From Muribaculaceae bacterium (GTDB lineage: Bacteria; Bacteroidota; Bacteroidia; Bacteroidales; Muribaculaceae): a DNA stretch of 62,223 bases. Numbering within the stretch: the stretch's first letter is position 1; every line of letters begins with the position of its first letter. This document shows, one piece after another, positions 1 through 9,479 of this stretch. The notes beneath the pieces were generated by a model. The model did not search any database. It saw nothing but the letters and a program-made list of their open reading frames with translations, and was not told the DNA's origin. The DNA is taken from contig JAQVCR010000014.1 in NCBI GenBank assembly GCA_028689665.1, positions 1-62,223 of the forward strand, in the 5' to 3' direction. A program made the position numbers and the translations under genes.

Positions 1-106
1 TTACAACTATTTTCAAGAGTTTTTAGCTTTTTTCGTGTTTTTCGCTCTTTAACGCCTATTTGGTAGTGTTTTAGCAACTATGTTAAAAAACATATAATGG
101 GAAAAA

Positions 107-235
107 GGAATGTAGAATGTAGAATGTAGAATGTGGAATGTAGAATGTGGAATGTGTGAAAGGTGAAAGGTGAATGTGGAAAGGTGAAAGTGTGGAAAGA
201 ATAAAAGTGAAAGTGTGGAATGTGGAATGGGTGGC
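107..235. repeat. Degenerate 7-mer tandem array (GAATGTA/GAATGTG, drifting to TGAAAGG)
   Basis: About seven near-perfect GAATGTR units run from about 109, then degrade into TGAAAGG, TGAAAGT and GTGGAAT variants of similar period. The plus strand is almost pure purine plus T. It looks like a minisatellite of the kind that can change copy number by slippage. Confidence 0.75.
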
Positions 236-249
236 TGTGGGCGAGGTGG

Positions 250-264
250 CACCCCTCCGGGGTG
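250..264. repeat. Short GC-rich inverted repeat
   Basis: CACCCC and GGGGTG arms of 6 bp flank a 3-nt loop (TCC). It is the first of a series of hairpins in this spacer. Confidence 0.6.
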
Positions 265-286
265 CGGATTGCGAGGGGTTTCCCTA

Positions 287-308
287 CCGTGCGCTTAAAA
301 GCGCACGG
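287..308. repeat. Perfect 10-bp inverted repeat
   Basis: CCGTGCGCTT at 287-296 is the exact reverse complement of 299-308, with a 2-nt spacer. It is GC-rich in an AT-rich region and has no U-tract, so it is not an obvious terminator. Confidence 0.75.
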
Positions 309-332
309 TTATGCAGTGTGTTGCCACAGCGT

Positions 333-379
333 GGTAGCTACACTAATTCCCCCGAGAGGGGGGAATTAGTGTAGCTACC
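333..379. repeat. Perfect 21-bp inverted repeat with 5-nt loop
   Basis: The arm at 333-353, starting GGTAGCTACACTAATT, is exactly complementary to 359-379, with loop GAGAG. It is the longest perfect palindrome in this spacer. There is no gene immediately upstream on the plus strand and no T-run after it, so a simple terminator role is not supported. Confidence 0.85.
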
Positions 380-471
380 GGCAATGTATGGGATAGCTCC
401 CCGGCTTATACCATTTAGGCTGTTTATACTCTTTAGGGGCTGATACCGTTTAGGTTTAGGTTTAGATGCAG

Positions 472-500
472 GCGAGGCGGCACTTTTGGTGTCGCCTCGC
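472..500. repeat. 12-bp inverted repeat with one mismatch
   Basis: GCGAGGCGGCAC (472-483) pairs with GTGTCGCCTCGC (489-500) around loop TTTTG, with a single mismatch. Confidence 0.7.
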
Positions 501-539
501 TTTTGGTTTTTATAGGGTTCGCTTTGCTTCGCTCACTAT

Positions 540-672
<133 letters not shown>

Positions 673-682
673 TGTTGGTTGG

Positions 683-1900
683 TTAATCTACGTTGTGTAG
701 GTCGTGTCCCATACGTTTTTTCTTGGTTTGCATATAGAATTGGTTGTATTTGTTTGGATTTACTTCTAGAGGAATGTTTTCGACAATTTCGAGTCCGTAT
801 CCTTGCAAACCAATACGTTTCATTGGGTTATTTGTGAGTAGTCTCATTTTTTTGACTCCTAATTCGTGTAGGATGTTAGCCCCTACTCCATAGTCGCGTT
901 CGTCGGCTTTAAAGCCGAGATGAATGTTTGCTTCGACAGTGTCTAACCCTTCTTCTTGGAGTTTATAGGCTTTAATTTTGTTCATCAGACCTATCCCCCT
1001 TCCCTCTTGACTCATGTATATAATAACGCCTTTTCCTTCTGCCTCGATTTGTTGCATCGCCTTATGAAGTTGTTCACCACACTCGCAACGCTTAGATGCA
1101 AAGATATCGCCCGTCATACAGGAAGAATGCACACGCACAAGTATTGGTTCGTCTTTTTCCCACGAGCCTTTGATAAGGGCAATGTGTTCAAGTCCGTTAG
1201 AAATCTGACGGAAAGGACGGAGCTTAAAGTGTCCATATTCGGTAGGCATATCCACTTCTACCCCAACTTCGACAAGTTTTTCGGTTCGTAAACGATATTC
1301 AATAAGATCTTTGATTGAAATAATAGGAAATCCGTGCGACTTAGCTACTTCGACAAGTTGTGGTAAGCGAGCCATTGTGCCATCGGGGTTAATAATTTCG
1401 ATAAGAGCTGCAGCCGGATATAGCCCGGCAAGACGAACGAGGTCGATAGCCGCTTCAGTGTGTCCGGCGCGCACCAGTACACCTTTGTCTCTCGCTCTAA
1501 GTGGATTTACGTGTCCCGGTCTGCCCAAGTCGATAGGTCGCAATTCGGGGTTAGCAAGAGCTTTAATCGTCTCGGCACGGTCGTGCATAGAAACGCCGGT
1601 AGTGCATCCATTACCCAATAGATCAATGGTAACTGTGAAAGGTGTACCCAGCATCGAAGTGTTGTCTTCGACCTGCATATCTAGGTCCAGTTCCTTGCAA
1701 CGTTCGCCCGAAATAGGAGTACAAAGCACCCCCCTTCCCTCGGTAAGCATAAAGTTAACCTTTTCGGGCGTAATTTTTTCGGCGGCAATTATAAAATCGC
1801 CCTCATTTTCACGATCTTCATCGTCGACAACAATTACAAACTCACCCTTCTGCAATTGTAAGAGCGCATCGTCGATAGTGTTAAGCTTAATGTCATCCAT
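683..1900 (-). CDS. ribBA: Bifunctional 3,4-dihydroxy-2-butanone-4-phosphate synthase / GTP cyclohydrolase II
   Basis: Enzyme for both entry steps of riboflavin synthesis: ribulose 5-phosphate to dihydroxybutanone phosphate, and GTP to the diaminopyrimidinone. The N-terminal half has the acidic [10 protein letters not shown] loop (residues 26-35) and HTEAA. The C-terminal half has the zinc-site segment [15 protein letters not shown], the EGRGIGL loop and the [16 protein letters not shown] signature. At 405 aa it is a normal fused RibBA with both active sites intact. It lies 8 nt after the stop of the LptF/G-type permease and is probably co-transcribed from the promoter upstream of that gene. 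No FMN riboswitch is seen. Confidence 0.97.
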   Translation of the reverse strand: MDDIKLNTIDDALLQLQKGEFVIVVDDEDRENEGDFIIAAEKITPEKVNFMLTEGRGVLCTPISGERCKELDLDMQVEDNTSMLGTPFTVTIDLLGNGCTTGVSMHDRAETIKALANPELRPIDLGRPGHVNPLRARDKGVLVRAGHTEAAIDLVRLAGLYPAAALIEIINPDGTMARLPQLVEVAKSHGFPIISIKDLIEYRLRTEKLVEVGVEVDMPTEYGHFKLRPFRQISNGLEHIALIKGSWEKDEPILVRVHSSCMTGDIFASKRCECGEQLHKAMQQIEAEGKGVIIYMSQEGRGIGLMNKIKAYKLQEEGLDTVEANIHLGFKADERDYGVGANILHELGVKKMRLLTNNPMKRIGLQGYGLEIVENIPLEVNPNKYNQFYMQTKKKRMGHDLHNVD

Positions 1901-1908
1901 ATTTATAT

Positions 1909-3837
1909 TTATTTTTTATTATTAACTGCACCTTTGTCGAGCAAGACGATTAATTCATTGCTGACATTTATAATATTATTTATGTCTCGTTTGAGAAGAT
2001 CCTGTTGATTCTTTCCAATCAAAAATATAGTAAAGCCAATTGGGAATAATATAATAGCACCCCACCCGACAAATTTGTAATTAGTAGGGTGATAGAAAAA
2101 GAGCCGTCGAAGGATAGGATAATCCATAAGTTTGTTAATCACAAGAATATCTTGCGAGTTGCAAAGATAAGTTACAGTAGATTCAAGATTCTCGGACAAT
2201 TGATTAAGTCTAGTTTTAGAATAGCCATTAAGCCAATAATTAATATATGATTGAGGCTTGGCATTGATTGAAAGAAAATCTTTACACTCAGCGGCAAGGT
2301 CGTTGAGTTTGTTGACAGCCAGTTTATTTTCGACATCGTCCATAACAATTTCTTTCATTTCTATGTGTCGAATATCTTGGATTCCAATAATCTTCAATAA
2401 AATATTTCGATATAAATCGGCATTAAATACAGCCGAGTCGTTAACTGCTTTATAAGTAAAGAAAATTCCCAGTGGCAATAGTACCGCCGAGCTAAGCCAT
2501 ATACCCTGCCATACCTCCCAAATACCCTCTTTAGCTAGTTTTAAGCCAGTGTTATCGATAATATAATAGACTACGAAAAGCAGTACCGACACGACGATAG
2601 GAATAGCTAATCCCCCTTTTCTGATAATAGAGCCAAGCGGCGCACCAATAAAGAAAAATATGATACAAGCTATGGCAAGAGTGAACTTCTTCTGTAGTTC
2701 AATGTCGTGTCGACGGATTGTCTTAAGATCGTCTTCCATAGAATATCCTTTAAATTCGTATTCCTGCTTTAGGCGATTCGCCTTAGAACGAGCCGAGCTT
2801 ACTACCGAACGAGCCGAAGCGAAATTGCTATTATTAAAAATAGAATCGGTATTAATCACCTTAGTCAATATAACAGGTTTATCTTCAATTTTGTGCGCGA
2901 CACCGTTTTCGTATTTATTAGTATACTTTTTAATGCCAAAGAAAGGATTTTCTTTGAGTTGGCTACCATAGTCGCTTCCGATGCTGTCAATCTTAACATT
3001 AACCGAGTCGATAGTACTTTGCAATTCAGCCATATTCTTACCAATGTACTGATTACGCATGGTCTCATCGCCCATTCTATTAAAGTTGGCATCGAATGGA
3101 ATCAAAATTTCTTTAGTAGAAAAAGACTCGCGACGGTAAAGCATACCACCACGCAACATTCCGCCACCATCTTTAAGGTCTTCAAATGCCTCACCTTGAT
3201 ATAACTTTAGAAATAGATGTTTTTTATCTTGCGTCATACTCAGCTTACCAGAGTCGGATACTATAATATTCGCAGTACCATAGCCTTTAGAGACGTCGTA
3301 AATCATCATATTATAGAGCATACCATTGTTATGGTTTTTTTTCTTAATATATATGTTATAGCCCGTAATCTGGTCGTAGAACGTACCTTCAGGGATATCC
3401 AATTCGGGTGATTTTTGTCGCATAGAATAAAGCAGAGTCCACATTTTGACTTGCGCTTTAGGCAGAACATCATTCTGGAAGAAAAATGCACCAACAGCGA
3501 CAATAGCGACACATACAATAAGAGGAGCCATGATACGCAACAGCGAGACACCCGCCGCCTTCATTGCAGTCAACTCGAATCGTTCGCCAAGATTACCAAA
3601 AACCATAAGCGAAGCGAGCAAAATAGCTAAAGGCAGAGCGAGAGGCACCATAGTCAACGATGCATAGAAAAACAACTCGCTAATAACATCAATACCTAGC
3701 CCCTTTCCCACCAAGTCGTCAACATATTTCCAAAGGAATTGCATCAAAACAATGAAGAGACATATAAAAAATGTCATCATAAAAAGAGGCAGAAACGTCT
3801 GCAAGATGAAAGTATATAATCGCTTTATATGTAGCAT
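1909..3837 (-). CDS. LptF/LptG family lipopolysaccharide export permease
   Basis: Inner-membrane permease of the YjgP/YjgQ family, which with LptB and LptC extracts LPS from the inner membrane and passes it to the periplasmic bridge. The N-terminus has helices with the family signature [17 protein letters not shown] long periplasmic portion follows, then a second helix cluster ([16 protein letters not shown] onward). At 642 aa it exceeds the proteobacterial LptF/G (about 360 aa). The extra soluble stretch and C-terminal membrane segment fit the longer Bacteroidetes form as I know it. Whether it acts as LptF or LptG cannot be told from sequence. A -7-like TAATTTTG lies on the minus strand at 3870-3863, without a good -33 partner. 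Confidence 0.92.
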   Translation of the reverse strand: MLHIKRLYTFILQTFLPLFMMTFFICLFIVLMQFLWKYVDDLVGKGLGIDVISELFFYASLTMVPLALPLAILLASLMVFGNLGERFELTAMKAAGVSLLRIMAPLIVCVAIVAVGAFFFQNDVLPKAQVKMWTLLYSMRQKSPELDIPEGTFYDQITGYNIYIKKKNHNNGMLYNMMIYDVSKGYGTANIIVSDSGKLSMTQDKKHLFLKLYQGEAFEDLKDGGGMLRGGMLYRRESFSTKEILIPFDANFNRMGDETMRNQYIGKNMAELQSTIDSVNVKIDSIGSDYGSQLKENPFFGIKKYTNKYENGVAHKIEDKPVILTKVINTDSIFNNSNFASARSVVSSARSKANRLKQEYEFKGYSMEDDLKTIRRHDIELQKKFTLAIACIIFFFIGAPLGSIIRKGGLAIPIVVSVLLFVVYYIIDNTGLKLAKEGIWEVWQGIWLSSAVLLPLGIFFTYKAVNDSAVFNADLYRNILLKIIGIQDIRHIEMKEIVMDDVENKLAVNKLNDLAAECKDFLSINAKPQSYINYWLNGYSKTRLNQLSENLESTVTYLCNSQDILVINKLMDYPILRRLFFYHPTNYKFVGWGAIILFPIGFTIFLIGKNQQDLLKRDINNIINVSNELIVLLDKGAVNNKK

Positions 3838-3992
3838 TATCTCGGATTAAATATTTTGGGAGCAAAATTACGAAATAATACCGAATTATCTTTGTAGACT
3901 TTCGTATTTAAAGTTTCTTTTTTCGATAATAAGCAAATATTCTTTTATTCTCAAGTATTTATTTATAAATTTGTAGGATAAAAAATATAATT

Positions 3993-4445
3993 ATGACAAT
4001 ACTTAAAAATAATTTACCAGTTGCCCTATGTTGTGATCATGCAGGGCTAGAGACCAAATTGGCAGTGATTGAGCTATTAAAATCTCTAAACATCGAATAT
4101 AAAGATTTTGGTACCTATACGAGCGACAGCTGTGATTATCCCGACTTTGCCCATCCATGTGCCATTGCGGTAGAAGCAGGCGAATGCTATCCCGGGATAG
4201 CCATCTGTGGCAGTGGAAACGGGATAAGCATGACACTCAACAAGCATCAAGGAATACGCGCCGCCCTATGCTGGCTACCCGAGCTTGCAAAGCTGGCGCG
4301 AGCACACAACGATGCAAATGTGCTAGTAATGCCCGGTCGCTTTATCAGCAATGCAGAAGCTGTAGAGATCGTAAAAATATTTCTAGGCACCGACTTTGAA
4401 GGAGGCAGACATCAACGCCGAATAGACAAGATACCGGCTTGCTAG
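3993..4445 (+). CDS. rpiB: Ribose 5-phosphate isomerase B (RpiB/LacAB family)
   Basis: Interconverts ribose 5-phosphate and ribulose 5-phosphate in the pentose phosphate pathway. The 150-aa protein has the family hallmarks: the CCDHAGLETK phosphate-binding start, the CGSGNGISMTLNK catalytic-cysteine loop, RAALCW, and ARAHNDANVL with the conserved histidine/asparagine pair. It is transcribed divergently from the LPS permease across 155 bp. A Bacteroidetes -7 element TAAATTTG lies at 3966-3973, giving a short leader. RpiB supplies ribose 5-phosphate, and its isomer ribulose 5-phosphate is a substrate of neighbouring RibBA. That link may be coincidental. Confidence 0.93.
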   Translation: MTILKNNLPVALCCDHAGLETKLAVIELLKSLNIEYKDFGTYTSDSCDYPDFAHPCAIAVEAGECYPGIAICGSGNGISMTLNKHQGIRAALCWLPELAKLARAHNDANVLVMPGRFISNAEAVEIVKIFLGTDFEGGRHQRRIDKIPAC

Positions 4446-4637
4446 TTTTTTATTGGGTTTAAATCGGGGGTTAACCGTGGTTTATCCGGAGGCTAAGAGA
4501 TTCTTTGGTTTAAATTGGGGGTTTAAATTGGAGGGTTAATCTGGGTTTAAGAGATTCTTGGTTTAAACTGTGTAGTTAACTTTATCTTATAAATTCTGCT
4601 TTTTGGCATAGAAAAATACCAGCAATATATGTAAACT
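4446..4637. repeat. Short-repeat spacer with GTTTAAA motifs and a 20-bp direct repeat
   Basis: GTTTAAA occurs at 4457, 4508, 4521 and 4561, embedded in G-rich GGGGG or GGAGG runs. AAGAGATTCTTTGGTTTAAA (4495-4514) recurs at 4549-4568 with one T missing. No coding frame is visible. It lies just upstream of the sensor-regulator gene and could be regulatory or a decayed repeat. Confidence 0.6.
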
Positions 4638-6269
4638 ATGAAAGCTAATAAAAAAACAATTAGCATAATACAGATAATATTATTATCCTTTGCATTTTCG
4701 ATACAAATAAAGAGTGAAACTTATAATACAGATTCGGCTCTAAATGTTCTAGATAAAATTATCTCGGATAACAGGGTAAATGAAGCTAAAAAGCAAAGGA
4801 CAATAGCGCATCATCGCTTTGCCCTAAAAAATTCTTTGAACGACTCGCTGAAAGATATAGCTTGTCGTAATTTATTCTATGACTATCGCACATATAAATT
4901 AGATTCGGCACTATACTTTGCAAAAAAGCGAGTAGCATTAGCCAAAAATATCGGTATTGAAGATACGCTATCGTCGGCAATAATGAATGTTGCAGACGGG
5001 CTTAAAGGATTAGGACGATTTTATGAAGCAAATAAATTATTAGACGGCATCACAAAAGATCGATATGTTAAAAGCAATCCATACTATTATCATCTCAGGC
5101 ATTCAATCACACTTTCACTCTATAATAACAGTAATGAATACGATGAATCAATAATGCTAAATAGAATGCTATTGAGCTATCGAGATTCAATTTTGAGTTC
5201 GAATCAGCCCGGCGGCATAGGCTATATCATCAATAAAGCCGAACAATTTAAGATAAGTGGGAAATATAAAGAAGCCTTAAATCTATTGATAGAATATAAA
5301 CAAGAAAATAATGGAGAAGTGATGTCGAATGCCACCTTTCTTTGTACTCTAGCCGATATATATAAATTTTTAAATGATGAAGACGCCCGGAAATACTACT
5401 TAATATTAGGTACTATCCAAGATAAAATAAAATGTGGCAAGACCTACACTTCATTGCAAACATTGGCATTATTGCTCAATAACGAAGGCGACAACGAACG
5501 AGCATATAGATATATCACATGTGCAATGGAAGATATAATCAGCAGTAATGCACGAAGCCGGCTGAACCAAGTAGCCGAATTTATGCCCATTATCACATCT
5601 GCATATTCCAAACAGCAAGCCAAAGATTCACTACATAGAATCTACTATATGAGCAGCCTGTCGATATTAGCCCTAGCATTATTATTAGCATTATTGATAC
5701 TCTATAAGCGTAATGGCAAATTGAATAAGATGCGTGGGATATTAGACACAAAAAATGAAGAATTAGTCAGTCTAAATCAAAATTTAAAAAAGCTCAACAG
5801 CAAACTCACCGATTCAAATAAAATCAAAGAGGAATATATTGCGCAACTCTTCAATTTGTGTTCAGGATATATCGACAATATTGAGAGCTTCAGGCTTACA
5901 ATCAATAGAAAATTGAAATCAAATCAGACACAAGATTTAGAAAAGCTATTAAAGGACTCCGTAACATCGAGTTATTTAAAAGACTTCTTCAGTCATTTTG
6001 ATGCAATATTTCTAGATTTATTTCCACACTTCATTGAAGATTTCAATAGTTTATTGATGCCCAAAGAGCAAATACGTCCGAAAGAAGGAGAACTATTAAC
6101 CCCCGAATTGCGCATTTATGCTCTGGTAAGATTAGGTATAAACGACAGCACAAAGATTGCCAACTTTCTCCATTACTCGCCACAGACTGTTTATAATTAT
6201 CGACTAAAAATCAGGAATAAAGCATTGCCCAGTGAAGAAAAATTTGCTGATTTGATACAATTACTCTAA
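4638..6269 (+). CDS. Membrane-spanning TPR sensor / HTH transcriptional regulator (DUF6377 type)
   Basis: Probable regulator of the adjacent SusCD locus. An N-terminal signal or anchor (residues 1-26) is followed by a periplasmic helical-repeat region resembling TPRs (about 30-330). A single transmembrane helix lies at about 337-357 (SILALALLLALLILYKR). A cytoplasmic coiled coil follows (about 358-400), and then a C-terminal region ending in a LuxR-like helix-turn-helix (about 490-530, ELRIYALVRLGIND...YSPQTVYNYRLKIRNKA). This architecture is recurrent in Bacteroidales beside SusC/D genes. I infer that ligand sensing in the periplasm is relayed to DNA binding without a kinase step. The gene precedes susC by 234 bp on the same strand. 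The ligand is unknown. Confidence 0.82.
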   Translation: MKANKKTISIIQIILLSFAFSIQIKSETYNTDSALNVLDKIISDNRVNEAKKQRTIAHHRFALKNSLNDSLKDIACRNLFYDYRTYKLDSALYFAKKRVALAKNIGIEDTLSSAIMNVADGLKGLGRFYEANKLLDGITKDRYVKSNPYYYHLRHSITLSLYNNSNEYDESIMLNRMLLSYRDSILSSNQPGGIGYIINKAEQFKISGKYKEALNLLIEYKQENNGEVMSNATFLCTLADIYKFLNDEDARKYYLILGTIQDKIKCGKTYTSLQTLALLLNNEGDNERAYRYITCAMEDIISSNARSRLNQVAEFMPIITSAYSKQQAKDSLHRIYYMSSLSILALALLLALLILYKRNGKLNKMRGILDTKNEELVSLNQNLKKLNSKLTDSNKIKEEYIAQLFNLCSGYIDNIESFRLTINRKLKSNQTQDLEKLLKDSVTSSYLKDFFSHFDAIFLDLFPHFIEDFNSLLMPKEQIRPKEGELLTPELRIYALVRLGINDSTKIANFLHYSPQTVYNYRLKIRNKALPSEEKFADLIQLL

Positions 6270-6407
6270 AAAACGTCCAAAAAAGTTTACTTTAAATATT
6301 ACATTACCTAAAAGTTATAGTGCTGAATATAAGTATATTAATATTTTTTGAGTGCTATATAAATCTACTTTATTTAATAAAACGGGGAAATAGAGGAAAT
6401 GATGATT

Positions 6408-6415
6408 TAAATTTG
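6408..6415 (+). promoter_or_regulatory. Candidate -7 element for the susC operon
   Basis: TAAATTTG fits the Bacteroidetes TAnnTTTG -7 motif. No TTTG lies 18-21 nt upstream, consistent with a promoter that needs an activator, possibly the upstream DUF6377-type regulator. The predicted leader to the susC start is about 80 nt. Confidence 0.45.
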
Positions 6416-6454
6416 CAAAGTACGAAATTTTAAATCGAGACCTATTATTTATTA

Positions 6455-6482
6455 ATTTCCATTTGTTATTACCAATGGAAAT
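6455..6482 (+). promoter_or_regulatory. Inverted repeat in the susC leader
   Basis: ATTTCCATT (6455-6463) pairs perfectly with AATGGAAAT (6474-6482) around a 10-nt loop, ending about 21 nt before the susC ATG. It could form an RNA hairpin near the ribosome binding site or act as an operator. There is no U-run. Confidence 0.5.
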
Positions 6483-6503
6483 ATTAACTAAAAATCAACA
6501 TTA

Positions 6504-9467
6504 ATGAAAATCTTTAACCTCATGTCATTTCGGAGTATTGCGTTAGTCTTAGCAATGCTTGTATGCACATTAACCTATGCACAAGGAGTCCAAGTAAGCG
6601 GACTTGTAGTAGACGAAAATCACGATCCAATTATCGGAGCCTCAGTAATTGTAAAAGGCACGAAAACAGGGTCGGCAACAGATTATGATGGACGGTTCAC
6701 CTTAACAGCACCATCAAGCAATTCGATATTAGTAATCAACTATATCGGATATATCAAGGCAGAAATAGCCGCCGATTCCCCCGAACTAGCAAAAGGCATA
6801 GTATTAAAAGAGAACAGCCAAGCGCTAGAAGAAGTAGTAGTAATAGGCTACGGCAGTGTGAAGAAATCAGATGCAACAGGCTCAGTAATAGCCATGAAGC
6901 CAGATGAATTTAACAAAGGAAACCGAGTATCGGCACAAGAAGCCCTTATCGGTAAAGTAGCCGGAGTGAATGTCGTAAGTGGCAGTGGTGCTCCAGGCAG
7001 TGGTGCAACCATTCGCGTAAGGAGTGGCTCCTCATTATCGGCAAGTAACGACCCCTTAATAGTAATCGACGGAGTTCCAGTAGATAACTCCTCAATAAAT
7101 GGATCAAGCAACCTCATCGGTTCAATCAATCCCGAAGATATAGAGACATTCACCGTATTAAAAGACGCATCTGCAACAGCCATTTACGGATCACGTGCAT
7201 CGAACGGAGTAATCGTAATAACTACAAAAAAAGGTAGCGATAAAATAAGTGTAAACTATAACAGTAGCTACTCAATAAGCAATGCTGTAAAGAAACTAGA
7301 GGTGTTGAGTACCGAAGAATATAAAGCATTTGTACCGGGCGTAACCGGCGTACCAAGCAACGTAAAACTAGGCGAAGCAAGCACTAACTGGCAAGATGAA
7401 ATATTCCGTACAGCATTTGGCACAGAACAAAACCTATCAGTATCAGGAAAAATCAAGCCAATATCATCACCATTCAGAGTATCATTAGGCTATACAAATC
7501 AAAATGGTATCATCAAGACAAATAACTATCAACGCTTATCATTTGGCGGGAATATCGCCCCAAGCCTACTAGATAATCACTTGACAGCAAACTTAAACTT
7601 AAAAGTGTCGTATGAAAAGAGCAAAAGCGTAGACAATTCGGTTGTAAATAACGCAATGCGCTACGACCCCACCCGCCCAGTAAAGACCGGCAGCACAACA
7701 TCAAGCACCGATCCCGGTTTAGGATATTTTATTTGGACTAATGGTAACTCACCAATGGCAATACAGACAGATAATCCAGTAGCCCAATTAGAGCTAGAAG
7801 ATCGTACCAACAAGATAGTAAGATCGATAGGAAGTGCAGCCATAGCATATAAAATCCACGGTTTAGAAGACTTGAAATTAAATGTAAATTTAGGCTACGA
7901 CGTACTACAAAGTAAATATGACCGCGATGTTCCAGACCTAGCCGGAATGATGTATACCTCGCACCAAAAAGATGGAACAGGACTAGCATATATCTCGACA
8001 CAAGATAAAAAGAACTACCTACTCGATGCCTTTGCCAACTATGACAAAAGCATAGGCAAACACACATTTGGTGTGATGGGTGGTTACGGCTGGCAACACT
8101 TCTGGAAGAAATTCAATGCCACCACAAGCGACCACAACGACAAGACATATTTACAATCACACTATGAAACAGAATATTATTTATTATCGTTCTACGGAAG
8201 ATTAAACTACTCATTTGATGATAAATATCTATTGACAGCAACAGTGAGAAGCGATGCCTCATCAAGATTCTCAAAAGAAAATCGTTGGGGAGTATTCCCA
8301 TCGGTAGCATTAGCATGGCGCATAATTCAAGAAGACTTCTTGAAAGATCAAAATGTATTATCAGATTTAAAGCTACGTTTAGGATATGGAGTAACGGGTC
8401 AACAAGATATAATCAACGACTATCCATATATGACAACATTCAGTGTCTCTTATCCAGAATCGATGTACCAATTTGGCGACAAATGGTATAACACCTATCG
8501 TCCTAACGGCTATGACAACGATATAAAGTGGGAAACCACCACTACCTGGAATGCAGGAATAGACTACGGATTTTTACAAAACAGAATTTACGGAACATTA
8601 GACTACTATCAACGCAAGACAAAAGACCTACTAAATACAATTAGCGTGATAGCCGGAACAAACTACTCACCAGTAATCACGACCAATATTGGAGAAATGG
8701 AAAACAAAGGAGTAGAATTTTCAATCAATGCAGTTCCTGTAAAGACCAAAGATTTAGAATGGACAATTGGATTTAACTACACATGGAACGATTCAAAGAT
8801 TACAAAATTAAATGTCATAGATACCGGATCTAACTTTGTACAAACCGGAGCAATTTCAGGTACCGGCAAAACAGTACAAGTATTTATGGTAGATGAACGT
8901 CCTTATACCTTCTACTTAGCAAAGCAAGCCTACGACGAAGCCGGCAAGCCAATAGAAGGACAATATGTACAACCCGACGGCAGCATCTCGGCAACCGAGA
9001 CAAAATATGCCACCGGAAAAAGCGCACTACCAACCTCATATCTAGGATTCAACACCCGCATCAGTTATAAAAATTGGGATTTAGGAATTAGCGGACACGG
9101 AGCATTTGGAAACTATGTATATAATTATGTAGCAGCAAATGAATATATTCAATCGGTATATAGCGACCAAGGGAACTTCTCAAATATACTAAAAAGCACC
9201 CGCGACAGTGGATTCCAATTGCAACAACTATATTCAGATTATTGGCTAGAAGACGGGTCATTCTTCAGATTTGACAACATCACCATAGGCTATACATTCA
9301 ATAAATTATGGAATAAAGACAGCAAGCTACGCTTGACAGCCGGTGTTCAAAACATAGCCACCATAACAGGATATAGTGGAATAGATCCAGAGCTAGACAA
9401 CGGAATCGACAGAGAAGTGTATCCACGACCACGCACATATAGCGTAGGTGTAAACTTAACATTTTAA
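6504..9467 (+). CDS. SusC/RagA-family TonB-linked outer membrane transporter
   Basis: Outer-membrane TonB-dependent barrel that imports a ligand captured by its SusD partner. The order is signal peptide (residues 1-26, ending TYAQG), carboxypeptidase-D-like regulatory domain (about 29-110, VSGLVVDENHDPIIGASV), TonB-box-like EEVVVIGYG, plug domain with the SusC hallmark IYGSRASNGVIVITTKKG (about 227-244), then a 22-strand-type barrel ending in aromatic TYSVGVNLTF. At 987 aa it is of usual size and lacks an N-terminal STN domain, so sigma/anti-sigma signalling is not expected. The SusD gene starts 12 nt downstream, so the two are translationally close. Confidence 0.96.
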   Translation: MKIFNLMSFRSIALVLAMLVCTLTYAQGVQVSGLVVDENHDPIIGASVIVKGTKTGSATDYDGRFTLTAPSSNSILVINYIGYIKAEIAADSPELAKGIVLKENSQALEEVVVIGYGSVKKSDATGSVIAMKPDEFNKGNRVSAQEALIGKVAGVNVVSGSGAPGSGATIRVRSGSSLSASNDPLIVIDGVPVDNSSINGSSNLIGSINPEDIETFTVLKDASATAIYGSRASNGVIVITTKKGSDKISVNYNSSYSISNAVKKLEVLSTEEYKAFVPGVTGVPSNVKLGEASTNWQDEIFRTAFGTEQNLSVSGKIKPISSPFRVSLGYTNQNGIIKTNNYQRLSFGGNIAPSLLDNHLTANLNLKVSYEKSKSVDNSVVNNAMRYDPTRPVKTGSTTSSTDPGLGYFIWTNGNSPMAIQTDNPVAQLELEDRTNKIVRSIGSAAIAYKIHGLEDLKLNVNLGYDVLQSKYDRDVPDLAGMMYTSHQKDGTGLAYISTQDKKNYLLDAFANYDKSIGKHTFGVMGGYGWQHFWKKFNATTSDHNDKTYLQSHYETEYYLLSFYGRLNYSFDDKYLLTATVRSDASSRFSKENRWGVFPSVALAWRIIQEDFLKDQNVLSDLKLRLGYGVTGQQDIINDYPYMTTFSVSYPESMYQFGDKWYNTYRPNGYDNDIKWETTTTWNAGIDYGFLQNRIYGTLDYYQRKTKDLLNTISVIAGTNYSPVITTNIGEMENKGVEFSINAVPVKTKDLEWTIGFNYTWNDSKITKLNVIDTGSNFVQTGAISGTGKTVQVFMVDERPYTFYLAKQAYDEAGKPIEGQYVQPDGSISATETKYATGKSALPTSYLGFNTRISYKNWDLGISGHGAFGNYVYNYVAANEYIQSVYSDQGNFSNILKSTRDSGFQLQQLYSDYWLEDGSFFRFDNITIGYTFNKLWNKDSKLRLTAGVQNIATITGYSGIDPELDNGIDREVYPRPRTYSVGVNLTF

Positions 9468-9479
9468 TACCCACAAATT

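Noticed and set aside
107..235. Possible CRISPR array
   Set aside because: The units are 7 bp and adjacent, without unique spacers, and no cas genes are present.
1311..1925. 204-codon frame antisense to ribBA
   Set aside because: It is a shadow of a strongly supported gene and its translation has no domain signature.
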